DNA of 44,260 nt, from contig JACZRW010000003.1 in assembly GCA_022574495.1 (NCBI GenBank), positions 1 through 44,260 on the forward strand, given 5' to 3'. Below the pieces are notes generated by a model. That model saw only the letters and a program-made list of their open reading frames with translations, did no database searches and was not told where the DNA came from. A program made the translations under genes and the position numbers. Source of the DNA: Patescibacteria group bacterium (GTDB lineage Bacteria; Patescibacteriota; Microgenomatia; Woykebacterales; RBG-16-39-9b). Below, one piece after another: positions 33,874-43,867 of the stretch; the stretch's first letter is position 1; every line of letters begins with the position of its first letter.

Positions 33874-33902
33874 TTGCAAGATATTTACATTTCTGGTAGT
33901 AT
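33874..33902 (+). promoter_or_regulatory. Promoter of the carbonic-anhydrase/ATP-synthase operon
   Basis: TTGCAA (33874-33879), 17-nt spacer, TAGTAT (33897-33902) with TG one base before it, then 8 nt to ATG 33911: leaderless. No other clear promoter precedes atpB. Confidence 0.6.
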
Positions 33903-33910
33903 TCTTCGTT

Positions 33911-34276
33911 ATGCCAAATGATAATAAATGTACTACTCTTGTAATTTCCTGTATAGATTACCGATTCATAAGTTCTTGTCGAGATTACCTTTTAAAGATT
34001 GGGATAAAAGATAGGTACGATCTCCTCACTACTCCAGGCGCCTCCCTAAACGTCCAAAAGATAAAGGATGATATAAAAACTTCTCTTAAGGTACATGGCC
34101 CCAATGAGGTTTACATTTTTGATCATGATGATTGTGCAGTATACGGAAAAAATAACTCTGAAGAGAGACATATTCAAAATTTAAAAAAAGCAAAAGAGGT
34201 AATAAACAAAATTCAAAACGGTTTGAAAATCTATACTTATATAGTTAAATTTAATAAAGTGAAACAGATAAATTAA
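33911..34276 (+). CDS. Small beta-carbonic anhydrase-like protein
   Basis: 121 aa. It has the zinc-site motifs of beta-carbonic anhydrases: ISCIDYRF (Cys14, Asp16, Arg18) and DHDDCAVYG (His72, Cys75), on a much shortened scaffold (typical enzymes are about 200 aa). If active it would interconvert CO2 and bicarbonate with release or uptake of a proton; small relatives of this type are often of unproven activity. Its TAA overlaps the atpB ATG (TAATG), so it is the first gene of the ATP synthase operon and translation is coupled. Confidence 0.75.
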   Translation: MPNDNKCTTLVISCIDYRFISSCRDYLLKIGIKDRYDLLTTPGASLNVQKIKDDIKTSLKVHGPNEVYIFDHDDCAVYGKNNSEERHIQNLKKAKEVINKIQNGLKIYTYIVKFNKVKQIN

Positions 34277-35010
34277 TGAATATTGAACTTGCTCCAGAAA
34301 CATTATTTCAGGTCGGGTTTCTTCCGATAACAAATACTCTTCTTACCACCTGGATAACTATGGTAGTGATTGTTGGAGTTGCCTATGCCGCAACCAGAAA
34401 AATCTCCTTAGTACCAGATAAACCTCAGGCAATCTTGGAAATCGTTTTAGATTGGATATTTGATCTCGGAGTTGGTTTATCGGATCATATACGAGCCAAG
34501 AAATTTTTTAGCATTGTAGCTACATTTTTCATATTCATAATCTTCGCAAATTACTTGGGACTTTTCCCTGGTGTGGGTACGATCGGCTTTTACACTTTTC
34601 ATGGTCAGGAAGAGGTTTGGGTTCCTCTGATACGTCCTATGAATACCGATTTAAACGCCACTTTAGCCTTGGCTCTCATTTCAGTAGCAATGACTCACTA
34701 CTACGCAATTAGTATTTTGGGATTTGGTGCATACTTGGGTAAATTTTTTAGTCTGAATCCTGTATTTTTATTTGTCGGATTTTTGGAAATTATTGCTGAA
34801 TTTACTAAACTAGTATCGCTATCTTTCCGACTTTTTGGTAATATTTTTGCCGGAGAGGCACTTTTGGTGACCATTTCATCATTGTTTGCGTTTATATTAC
34901 CACTACCGTTTATCGCCCTTGAACTTCTAGTAGGTTTTGTTCAAGCAATGATATTTATGATGCTTACCTTAGTGTTTATGATTATCCTAAGCGAGAAGGC
35001 AACCCATTAA
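34276..35010 (+). CDS. atpB: ATP synthase Fo subunit a
   Basis: 244 aa, five or six membrane helices. It forms the proton half-channels. The essential Arg is in KLVSLSFRLFGNIFAGEALL; the last helices (LLVGFVQAMIFMMLTLVFM) match the family. The start overlaps the carbonic-anhydrase-like stop. First Fo gene of the operon; no atpI is present upstream. Confidence 0.97.
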   Translation: MNIELAPETLFQVGFLPITNTLLTTWITMVVIVGVAYAATRKISLVPDKPQAILEIVLDWIFDLGVGLSDHIRAKKFFSIVATFFIFIIFANYLGLFPGVGTIGFYTFHGQEEVWVPLIRPMNTDLNATLALALISVAMTHYYAISILGFGAYLGKFFSLNPVFLFVGFLEIIAEFTKLVSLSFRLFGNIFAGEALLVTISSLFAFILPLPFIALELLVGFVQAMIFMMLTLVFMIILSEKATH

Positions 35011-35049
35011 TGAATAGAATGGTGTTAAATTTTGAAGGGAGGTGTTTTT

Positions 35050-35256
35050 GTGGAATTTTCAATTAGTGGAGGATTAGTGGTAGCTTTAGGTGGTGCTCTT
35101 CCGGCACTTGCTATTGGACTTATTGGTATGAAGGCCATGGAAGCAATAGGAAGAAATCCTGATGCTCAGAGTAAAATTATGCCGGCTATGCTTTTAGGCA
35201 TGGCATTCGCCGAAGCAATTGCTATTTACGCTCTAGTTTTGGCATTCATTGGATAA
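35050..35256 (+). CDS. atpE: ATP synthase Fo subunit c
   Basis: 68 aa from GTG 35050, behind GGGAGGTG; a longer reading from TTG 35032 would run through that SD and is rejected. Two helices joined by the polar loop IGRNPDAQSKI; the ion-carrying Glu is in AFAEAIAIYALV. The residue after it is Ala where Na+-binding rings have Ser/Thr, so the ring should carry protons. A long inverted repeat follows before atpF. Confidence 0.95.
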   Translation: MEFSISGGLVVALGGALPALAIGLIGMKAMEAIGRNPDAQSKIMPAMLLGMAFAEAIAIYALVLAFIG

Positions 35257-35259
35257 AAA

Positions 35260-35332
35260 AAGGTTATTAGGTCGCTAGGATTTTGGGTTGCTAGGTGACA
35301 TACTCCTAAAAACCTAAGTACCCAATAACCTT
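35260..35332 (+). repeat. Inverted repeat between atpE and atpF
   Basis: AAGGTTATT (35260-35268) and AATAACCTT (35324-35332) are perfect inverted copies, extended by TTAGGT/ACCTAA (35267-35272 with 35312-35317); GCTAGG occurs twice inside. In the mRNA it would form a large hairpin directly after the c-subunit gene. Confidence 0.7.
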
Positions 35333-35348
35333 ATAGCCAATTTAGTTT

Positions 35349-35840
35349 ATGGAAGTTTTAGAAAATTTTGGAGTACAACCAGTTTTATTACTAGCTCAGA
35401 TAGTAAATTTTATTATTTTACTATTTCTGCTTAAAAAATTCGCTTATAAACCAATTATGAAAGTGCTGGAAGAGCGCAGAATTAAAATCGAAACTGGTGT
35501 GAGACAAGCCGAAGAGGCAGAGAAAAAACTAATGGAAACCGAAGTAAGGCAAAAGGAGATTATTTCTGGAGCCGAGCAAGAATCATCTAGAATTATTCAA
35601 GAGACAAAACACGCCGTTAAAAAATTACAGGACGAAACCTTAGTTGAAACAAATAAAAAAGCCGAGGAAATGATGGATAGAAATAAAGAAGTTTTGCAAT
35701 TAGAGAAAGAAAAAATGATAAGTGAGGTGAAGATAGGAATGGCCGAATTGGTTGCCGAAACAACCAAAAAAGTAGTTGGTAAAACTCTTTCTCAGCAAGA
35801 AAATGAGCGTCTCGTAAGAGAATCACTTAAGAATATATAA
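35349..35840 (+). CDS. atpF: ATP synthase Fo subunit b
   Basis: 163 aa: one membrane helix (VLLLAQIVNFIILLFLLKKF) and a long charged coiled coil that forms the peripheral stalk between subunit a and F1. Only one b-type gene is present, so it should act as a homodimer. It follows the atpE hairpin and ends 2 nt before atpH. Confidence 0.95.
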   Translation: MEVLENFGVQPVLLLAQIVNFIILLFLLKKFAYKPIMKVLEERRIKIETGVRQAEEAEKKLMETEVRQKEIISGAEQESSRIIQETKHAVKKLQDETLVETNKKAEEMMDRNKEVLQLEKEKMISEVKIGMAELVAETTKKVVGKTLSQQENERLVRESLKNI

Positions 35841-35842
35841 TC

Positions 35843-36241
35843 ATGGGTTATTCAAAGCAAGATATTAAAATCGCCAAGAAAATTTTTGAAGGTAGTATTA
35901 AAGAAGGAAATATTGAAACATCAAGGTTATTTTCAATTATTTCTACCGTAAAAAAAATGAAACCGAATAAAGCACTGAATATTCTTCAGGCTCTGTTAAA
36001 AGAGGTAGTCAGTTTTTATAAAAAACAAACTTTATTAGTAGAAAGCTCATTACCACTTGAGCAAAGTTATTTAAGTGAGATAAAAAGAATTTTTGAAAGA
36101 AAAATTGGAAGACCTTTAACTATTGTTTTCAAGGAAAACAAAACCCTGATTGGTGGTATAAAAATAAAACTAGATGATAATGTGTGGGATTACTCGGTTA
36201 ATCAATCTCTAGAGGTATTTAAGGAGCGTGCAAATGGTTGA
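35843..36241 (+). CDS. atpH: ATP synthase F1 subunit delta, short form
   Basis: 132 aa, against about 175-180 in most bacteria. The C-terminal part is recognisable ([29 protein letters not shown], i.e. the 'GGIxIkiGD' segment), while the N-terminal helical bundle that docks on alpha is shortened. Delta links F1 to the b-stalk. The position between atpF and atpA confirms the assignment. It overlaps atpA by 8 nt. Confidence 0.85.
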   Translation: MGYSKQDIKIAKKIFEGSIKEGNIETSRLFSIISTVKKMKPNKALNILQALLKEVVSFYKKQTLLVESSLPLEQSYLSEIKRIFERKIGRPLTIVFKENKTLIGGIKIKLDDNVWDYSVNQSLEVFKERANG

Positions 36242-37727
36242 TATTATAGGAGAATTAAAAAAAGAAATAGAAAAACTGGAAATAAGTAAAGAAGCTAAAA
36301 ATACTGGCATCATTACTGAAATTGGTGATGGTGTTGCCAAAGTCGATGGTCTATCCGACGTAGTCTTTAATGAATTGATAGATCTACCTAATAATTTGAA
36401 GGGTTTAGCACTAAACCTAGAAGAAAACAGTGTCGGAATTATTATTTTTGGAGATTATACTCAACTTAAGGAAGGTGACGAAGTAAGGTCAACTGGCAAG
36501 ATCCTTGAAGTTCCTGTCGGCGATTCTTTAGTAGGAAGAGTAGTAAATGCAGTTGGTGAACCAATTGATGGAAAAGGCCCCATAAAATCAACCAAAGCAT
36601 ACCCGGTAGAAAAAATTGCTCCTGGAGTTATCTCGCGAGAGTCTGTAAAAACCCCTCTACAAACAGGAATTAAAGCGATAGATAGTATGATTCCGATTGG
36701 TAGAGGTCAAAGGGAGCTAATTATTGGCGATAGAGGTTTGGGAAAGACGGCGATTACCATCGATACGATAATAAATCAAAAGGATTCGGGAGTAATCTGC
36801 ATTTATGTAGCCATCGGACAAAAAACTTCTAAAATAGCCCAGCTGATCAACACGTTGGAAAAAGCCGATGCTATGAAGCATTCGATAATCGTATCTGCAT
36901 CGGCAACAGATTCGGCCACCATGCAGTTTATTGCGCCATACGCTGGTTGTGCCTTGGGGGAATATTTTATGGATCAAGGAAAGGATGCTCTAATAATTTA
37001 TGACGATCTTTCAAAACACGCTTGGTCTTACCGACAACTTTCACTTCTATTACGAAGACCCTCCGGTCGTGAGGCATACCCTGGCGATGTATTTTATTTA
37101 CACTCTAGATTACTAGAAAGATCTGCAAAGCTAAATGAAGAAAACGGATCTGGTTCCCTAACCGCATTGCCGATAATAGAAACTCAAGAAGGGGATGTAT
37201 CGGCTTATATACCTACAAACGTTATTTCTATTACCGACGGGCAGATATTCCTTGAAGGAGACATGTTTTACGCCGGCACCAGACCGGCTATAAATGTAGG
37301 TCTCTCTGTTTCTAGAGTTGGTGGCGCTGCTCAAACAAAAGCAATGAAGCAAGTCTCCGGATCTCTGAGATTAGATCTTGCTCAATATCGCGAGTTAGCG
37401 GCATTCGCCCAATTTGGTAGTGATTTGGATGAAACAACCCAGAAAAGGCTCGAAAGAGGAAAAAGATTGGTCGAAATATTAAAACAATCTCAATTTGCTC
37501 CTATGAGCGTAGAAAAACAAGTTGTAATCCTTTTTGCAGCTACAAAGGGCTTTCTAGATGACATTCCCGTGGATAAACTAGACGAGTTTGAGCAGAAATT
37601 TTCTGATTTTATGAGTACAAGGAAAAAGAACGTGCTAGACACAATAATCAAGGAAGAATCTTTATCTAAAAAGACAGAGCAAGAATTAGAAAAATCAATT
37701 GAGGAATTCAAAAAGGGGTTTAAGTAA
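36234..37727 (+). CDS. atpA: ATP synthase F1 subunit alpha
   Basis: 497 aa from ATG 36234, which has AAGGAG 7 nt upstream; a GTG two codons earlier is less likely. Non-catalytic nucleotide-binding subunit: P-loop [10 protein letters not shown] (most alphas have GDRQTGKT), [20 protein letters not shown] and [20 protein letters not shown] with the arginine finger region [16 protein letters not shown]. Overlaps atpH by 8 nt, so translation is coupled. Confidence 0.97.
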   Translation: MVDIIGELKKEIEKLEISKEAKNTGIITEIGDGVAKVDGLSDVVFNELIDLPNNLKGLALNLEENSVGIIIFGDYTQLKEGDEVRSTGKILEVPVGDSLVGRVVNAVGEPIDGKGPIKSTKAYPVEKIAPGVISRESVKTPLQTGIKAIDSMIPIGRGQRELIIGDRGLGKTAITIDTIINQKDSGVICIYVAIGQKTSKIAQLINTLEKADAMKHSIIVSASATDSATMQFIAPYAGCALGEYFMDQGKDALIIYDDLSKHAWSYRQLSLLLRRPSGREAYPGDVFYLHSRLLERSAKLNEENGSGSLTALPIIETQEGDVSAYIPTNVISITDGQIFLEGDMFYAGTRPAINVGLSVSRVGGAAQTKAMKQVSGSLRLDLAQYRELAAFAQFGSDLDETTQKRLERGKRLVEILKQSQFAPMSVEKQVVILFAATKGFLDDIPVDKLDEFEQKFSDFMSTRKKNVLDTIIKEESLSKKTEQELEKSIEEFKKGFK

Positions 37728-37760
37728 TTAGGTTACAATAATGTATAGCCAAACAAACAT

Positions 37761-39991
<2,231 letters not shown>

Positions 39992-40032
39992 TTAGGATGA
40001 ATATCAAATTTCAAAGTTCAAATACTAAAAGA

Positions 40033-40102
40033 AATCCAAAACCCAAATGCTTAATTTTTTGACATTTAGTCATTTGAGATTGATTTATCATTTTGATTTT
40101 GG
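40033..40102 (+). repeat. AT-rich inverted repeat between atpD and atpC
   Basis: CCAAAA (40036-40041) with TTTTGG (40097-40102) and CAAATG (40044-40049) with CATTTG (40071-40076), flanked by 'ATATCAAATTTCAAAGTTCAAAT'-like low-complexity sequence at 40000-40023. It looks like a short palindromic repeat element dropped into the operon. Confidence 0.5.
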
Positions 40103-40121
40103 AATTAGGATTTTATAAAGT

Positions 40122-40550
40122 ATGGATGGGACATCAAAATTTTTATTGCAATTAGTAACTCCCGAGAAAAAATCGTTCGATGACGTGGTTGATCAGGTCA
40201 CTATTCCTACTATCGAAGGAAATATCACCGTTTTACCAAACCATATGTCTCTGGTTACTTCTATCAAACCAGGCGAGTTAATTGTCAAACAAGGATCCAA
40301 AGAAACCAATATTGCTTCTGGTTTTGGATTCGCCCAAATCACCGGTCAACAAGTTAGTATCCTCACTGACCTCGCCGAAGAAGCTGAAAATATATCAGAA
40401 AAAGAAGCCGAAGAAGCTAGAAGGAGAGCTGAGGACACTCTTAAAGAAAAAGAAAGACTTTCCAGCGAAGAGTATGCTGCTGTTGCCGCCGCTTTGGAAA
40501 AATCCCTCGTTCGACTACGTGTAAAGAGACGTCACCGCCTAAAAGTTTAA
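40122..40550 (+). CDS. atpC: ATP synthase F1 subunit epsilon
   Basis: 142 aa. N-terminal beta-sandwich (LLQLVTPEKKSFDDVVDQVT, LPNHMSLVTSIKPGEL) and two C-terminal helices (EKEAEEARRRAEDTLKEKER and AAALEKSLVRLRVKRR). The C-terminal helices can brake ATP hydrolysis. Last gene of the operon; no clear terminator follows. Confidence 0.95.
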   Translation: MDGTSKFLLQLVTPEKKSFDDVVDQVTIPTIEGNITVLPNHMSLVTSIKPGELIVKQGSKETNIASGFGFAQITGQQVSILTDLAEEAENISEKEAEEARRRAEDTLKEKERLSSEEYAAVAAALEKSLVRLRVKRRHRLKV

Positions 40551-40694
40551 CTAATCAATATCGATGGTGACCCACGAAGCTTCTTGTTCAGATTCAAAGA
40601 GTTTGTAACTCAGTTTAAGTTATCAGGTCAGTATGAGATTCAGCCCTTGTTAGAAAAATATTCTTACCTATAATTACCTAAGTTTATTAGAAAA

Positions 40695-41036
40695 TTAAGT
40701 TGGTTTAACTAAGGTTGAAGGGATGTACAATAAGGCTCCAATTAAGGTGATCATAAATGCTCTTGAATCTCCAGGGTCTGGCGATAGACCAGAGCCAAAT
40801 GACATCAATCCAACTAGTAATAAATAAACAATTGAAAGTACAAGAAGTAGGAATTTTAGCTTTGGCTGGTTTTTTTCTAAAAAGGTCAGGAGAAGGAAGA
40901 TTGCTAAAAATACTGGAAAAAAGACCAATAACATGTTCTTGTCAGCTGCATCGCTTGACAAAAGTCTTAGGTAAACAGGAAATCCAAGTAATCCAATTGT
41001 AAATATTAACCAGCCTATTTTGATGTAGAAACGCAT
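40695..41036 (-). CDS. Four-helix membrane protein, 113 aa
   Basis: Hydrophobic helices at about 5-24, 35-52, 60-77 and 92-108, with short polar loops (SSDAADKN, LEKNQPKLK, SGLSPDPGDSRA). No family that I recognise. The start at 41036 is supported by a TATAAT ending 8 nt upstream (leaderless). It lies convergent with atpC; the gap between (40551-40694) contains a coding-like remnant DGDPRSFLFRFKEF ending at TAA near 40674. Confidence 0.6.
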   Translation of the reverse strand: MRFYIKIGWLIFTIGLLGFPVYLRLLSSDAADKNMLLVFFPVFLAIFLLLTFLEKNQPKLKFLLLVLSIVYLLLVGLMSFGSGLSPDPGDSRAFMITLIGALLYIPSTLVKPT

Positions 41037-41044
41037 CTGTACAG

Positions 41045-41050
41045 ATTATA
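41045..41050 (-). promoter_or_regulatory. -10 box of the four-helix protein gene
   Basis: Minus strand TATAAT (41050-41045), 8 nt before ATG 41036, with no SD between: leaderless type. The -35 is not clear. Confidence 0.45.
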
Positions 41051-41078
41051 ATTGTTCTAAATAGAATTAAGCAAGCTG

Positions 41079-41210
41079 GTGACCCTAACGACTCTGACTT
41101 CGAACACCTTGATCCAGCTTCTTAATGATTGGCAGACTCAAAATCTTCTAGAACCAATTGAACCTAAGAATACATTTGGGACTAACTACCTAAGGGGATT
41201 AGAAGATTAA
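41079..41210 (+). repeat. In-frame 'SNTL' segment, copy A
   Basis: Forty-three codons from GTG 41079 to TAA 41210, containing TLTTLTSNTLIQLLNDW and NLLEPIEP. It is the closest relative of copy B (15627-15761), with silent differences dominating the first 30 codons. No SD precedes the GTG and the frame is open upstream to a TAA at 41060. A small gene or a shared tail/remnant are both possible. Confidence 0.55.
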
Positions 41211-41241
41211 TAATGTAAGAAGATTATTTGAAGAAGAAAAC

Positions 41242-41931
41242 CTATTTAAGGTAAGTTAGTGTGGAGAGAATAAGATTCATTATATCTCTATATTCCTTAA
41301 TATTTTCTTTGTCGTAAATAAAGAGAGTGATTCGTTGAGTTCCAGAGGTTAATCTGGGTCCTCCATCTTGCTCGGAAAAATTAGTTATTTGTTTGACTCC
41401 TCCTATATGAGTATCTATATCATAACTTTCCTCAGAATTAATTTCTTGATAGATTCCCTTGTGACCATCCACAACTATTTCCTTTTTATTCAAAATCTGT
41501 CTTGACCCTGCTGCTTTTTTTGCCAAATTTTCTGGAGTATCTTGAGGATTTATGTATGTATGTTCATTGACTGAAATTAGTATCTTATTTTCACTATCTG
41601 CGAAATTAGCAAATCCACCTGTTGATGCTGGAGCACTACTCCATTCAGACGGATATTTAAAAGAAAAATCTTCAGTTGAGTGACTTTTCCAATCAGCTGT
41701 TTCATCTTTTTCTGCTGAAGTAGTAGTGGAAGGTGTTGAGGTAGGTACTTGAGATTTTGGTACTTCTTTTAGGTCTGAATTAAATGATCCTCTCTCGAAA
41801 ATAAAAAACCAGTATACACTTGCAATAATACTAGTTACCACCAGAATAATTAGTATTGTGAGTCCAATTTTTTTCCAGTTGGTTTTCTGTGGAGTTACTT
41901 GAGGTTGTGGTTGAACAGGTACTTCTTCCAT
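41242..41931 (-). CDS. Single-span membrane protein with a PsbP-like outer domain
   Basis: 229 aa. Pro/Gln-rich cytoplasmic N-terminus (EEVPVQPQPQVTPQK), membrane helix about 22-46, Ser/Thr/Pro-rich linker (about 58-80), and an outer domain beginning DFSFKYPSEWSSAP, the typical opening of PsbP/DUF1795-like folds in bacterial lipoproteins, with a late RITLFIYD strand. Function unknown. The N-terminal plan resembles the protein at 3575-4102. Confidence 0.6.
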   Translation of the reverse strand: MEEVPVQPQPQVTPQKTNWKKIGLTILIILVVTSIIASVYWFFIFERGSFNSDLKEVPKSQVPTSTPSTTTSAEKDETADWKSHSTEDFSFKYPSEWSSAPASTGGFANFADSENKILISVNEHTYINPQDTPENLAKKAAGSRQILNKKEIVVDGHKGIYQEINSEESYDIDTHIGGVKQITNFSEQDGGPRLTSGTQRITLFIYDKENIKEYRDIMNLILSTLTYLK

Positions 41932-42086
41932 TTGCTTAATTATCTAACCTAAAGTTTCTTAAGTCAAATGAGACTAGCTGGTGAAGCAGTGTGGTCGCGG
42001 TCAGTTCAATCGCTATAGTCGTGTCTCATCCTGAGGCTAAATGAGACAAATGAGACAGTATAAAAGGAATGTCTCAAAAAACCCTC

Positions 42087-42116
42087 TTGACAAGAATTTC
42101 CAAAAGGTGTTAGTAT
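42087..42116 (+). promoter_or_regulatory. Promoter of the NrtR-like gene
   Basis: TTGACA (42087-42092), 18-nt spacer, TAGTAT (42111-42116). Transcription should start near 42123, inside the palindrome at 42110-42138, 17 nt before ATG 42140. Confidence 0.6.
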
Positions 42117-42138
42117 GTGTAATAATTACACTAACTAA
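42110..42138. promoter_or_regulatory. Palindromic operator at the NrtR-like promoter
   Basis: GTGTAAT-A-ATTACAC (42117-42131) is a perfect palindrome, extended by TTAGT (42110-42114) and ACTAA (42134-42138). It overlaps the -10 and start of transcription, the right place for self-repression. Imperfect relatives with the same 15-nt frame occur downstream at 42840-42854 and 42885-42899. Confidence 0.7.
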
Positions 42139-42139
42139 T

Positions 42140-42814
42140 ATGGAAACTGTAAAGAAGAAATATGAATTTGCAGTAATTGCAACCGACGTGGTTATATTTA
42201 CTGTGCAGAACTACCAATTAAAAGTTTTGCTTATTAATATGAAGAAGCCACCCTTTACTGGGTTTTGGGCTTGTCCAGGTGGCTTGGTAAAACCTACTGA
42301 ATCGGTAGAAGAGTCCGCTAAGCGCCATCTTCTCGAGAAGACTGGTGTTAAGGATGTATATTTGGAGCAGCTGCATACTTTTGGACAAGTGGATAGAGAT
42401 CCCTTCGGACGGGTAGTTTCCGTCGCTTATTTTGCACTCATTCCCAGCGACAATCTTAATCTGCATACTACAAAGGAATATAAAGGTGTTGAGTGGTTTC
42501 CAGTGAACAAATTACCAAAACCAGCCTACGACCATTCTGAAATCATCAGCTTGGCTTTAGATAGACTAAAACACAAAATAACTCAAACAAACATCGCTTA
42601 TAGTCTCCTGCCTAAACAGTTTACACTTGGTGAGCTTCAAGATATGTATGAGTTGATTTTAGATAAAGAGGTAGATAAAAGAAACTTTAGAAAGAAAATA
42701 TTATCACTAAACCTAATTAGAGACATAAGTAAAAAGAGGCTAGGAGCAGCAAATCGGCCCGCAAAATTGTATAAATTTGAGAGTTTTGAGCATAAGGAAA
42801 TAGACGTAATGTAA
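42140..42814 (+). CDS. nrtR: NrtR-like regulator: Nudix domain plus winged helix
   Basis: 224 aa from ATG 42140; an upstream extension to 42041 would cover the promoter and operator and is rejected. Residues about 5-140 are a Nudix domain (MKKPPFTGFWACPGGLVKPT), but the catalytic box is degenerate: RHLLEKTG instead of RExxEExG, so it should bind and not hydrolyse its ligand. Residues about 150-220 form a winged helix typical of NrtR: QFTLGELQDMYELIL, DKRNFRKKILSLNLI. NrtR proteins sense ADP-ribose or related NAD derivatives and repress NAD-linked genes. No NAD gene is adjacent, so its targets here may differ. Confidence 0.8.
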   Translation: METVKKKYEFAVIATDVVIFTVQNYQLKVLLINMKKPPFTGFWACPGGLVKPTESVEESAKRHLLEKTGVKDVYLEQLHTFGQVDRDPFGRVVSVAYFALIPSDNLNLHTTKEYKGVEWFPVNKLPKPAYDHSEIISLALDRLKHKITQTNIAYSLLPKQFTLGELQDMYELILDKEVDKRNFRKKILSLNLIRDISKKRLGAANRPAKLYKFESFEHKEIDVM

Positions 42815-42839
42815 ATTAAAAATTTTTACGCTTTTGTAA

Positions 42840-42899
42840 GTGTATATACTACACTATGTAAACGCATTATAGGGTTATGGGTTAGTGTAATACTTACGC
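42840..42899. promoter_or_regulatory. Two operator-like sites upstream of the PP2C gene
   Basis: GTGTATATACTACAC (42840-42854) and GTGTAATACTTACGC (42885-42899) keep the outer bases and 15-nt frame of the NrtR-like palindrome at 42117-42131. Further GCGTAA/TTACGC half-sites lie at 42826-42831 and near 42947. They are 10-70 nt upstream of the PP2C promoter. Confidence 0.4.
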
Positions 42900-42908
42900 T
42901 CAATTTAT

Positions 42909-42937
42909 TTGACAAACATTAATATTTATGCTACTAT
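42909..42937 (+). promoter_or_regulatory. Strong promoter of the phosphatase/kinase operon
   Basis: TTGACA (42909-42914), 17-nt spacer, TACTAT (42932-42937) with TG one base before it. It is the closest to consensus in the window. Transcription near 42944 gives a leader of about 70 nt with an inverted ACGCA/TGCGT pair (42949-42962) and AGGAAGGTGA before the start. Confidence 0.75.
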
Positions 42938-43014
42938 AGGGTGCTTTTACGCACGTATGCGTTAGAGCTTAATTCGCACATTAACTATACAGATAAAGAA
43001 AGGAAGGTGAAGTC

Positions 43015-43863
43015 TTGGACTTCGAAATCGCTGCAGGAGGTATCACAGGAACCATGCATTCAGATCCGTTGGTATCTAAAGCCAACCAAGATGCCTTTGC
43101 TATTCGGAGAACCAACACAGCAATCACTGCCCTTATCTGTGATGGTTGCAGCAAAGGCCCATACAGCGAGGTAGGTGCCCACATTGGCGCCCGCTTATTC
43201 GTGGAGGCAATCGAATCGCAAGTAGCACACATCCCTGTTCCGTCACTGACGGATGAACTGTTCCCCGTAATCTTGGAAAGGGTGCGGCTAGATGTCTTGG
43301 CCCAGATACGAGGGTTGGCCAACTTGATGGGTGGTAGTTTCTCCGAAACAATCAGCGACTACTTCCTATTCACAGTGGTCGGAATGGTGATGACACCGTT
43401 GCGGACGTGGACTTTTTCGATCGGGGATGGTGTGTTCATCGTCAACGGCGAGATAACTCGCCTAGGCCCATTTCCAGAAAACGAACCGCCGTACCCCGCT
43501 CTTGGTTTGGTTCGATCAAAGATAGCCCCGGAGCTATTGGTGTTTGGGGTGAACAAATCTTGCTGGACCAACCAAGTTGACTCGATCCTCATCGGCAGTG
43601 ATGGTGTGGTCGATCTTGTTAGGGCCGGCGAAAAAGAACTTAACTTACCTGGCACGAAAGAGCCAATAGGCCCAATAAGCCAGTTCTGGGAGGTGGACCG
43701 CTATTTTGCAGGCCCACACTGGATTCGCCGACGATTAGTCTTGGCAAACCAATTCGGCGTTCGGCTTGACCGGACAGGATCGGACATTATCAGAGAATAC
43801 GGTCTGCTGCCCGATGACACTACCATTGTTGTGGTACGTCGGACACCAAACCGAGAGGAGTAA
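43015..43863 (+). CDS. PP2C-type protein phosphatase (YegK-like)
   Basis: 282 aa from TTG 43015, fixed by AGGAAGGTGA at 43001-43010. The metal-site motifs of the PP2C family are in order: SKANQDAFAIR, ALICDGCSKGPYSEVGA (in place of DGHGG), WTFSIGDGVFIVNG, DSILIGSDGVVDLV and DDTTIVVVRR. It should remove phosphate from Ser/Thr, most likely from the product or targets of the kinase gene that starts 4 nt downstream. The gene is GC-rich like the genes at the left edge and unlike its AT-rich neighbours, suggesting transfer or separate ancestry. Confidence 0.85.
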   Translation: MDFEIAAGGITGTMHSDPLVSKANQDAFAIRRTNTAITALICDGCSKGPYSEVGAHIGARLFVEAIESQVAHIPVPSLTDELFPVILERVRLDVLAQIRGLANLMGGSFSETISDYFLFTVVGMVMTPLRTWTFSIGDGVFIVNGEITRLGPFPENEPPYPALGLVRSKIAPELLVFGVNKSCWTNQVDSILIGSDGVVDLVRAGEKELNLPGTKEPIGPISQFWEVDRYFAGPHWIRRRLVLANQFGVRLDRTGSDIIREYGLLPDDTTIVVVRRTPNREE

Positions 43864-43867
43864 GCGA

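Noticed and set aside
41071-41110. Integron attC site (CCTAACGAC, GCCAACGC)
   Set aside because: No inverted core pair or cassette structure, and no integrase gene in the window.
42041-42139. Longer NrtR-like protein starting at 42041
   Set aside because: The extension runs through the promoter and operator; homologues start with the Nudix domain at MKKKYEF-like sequence.
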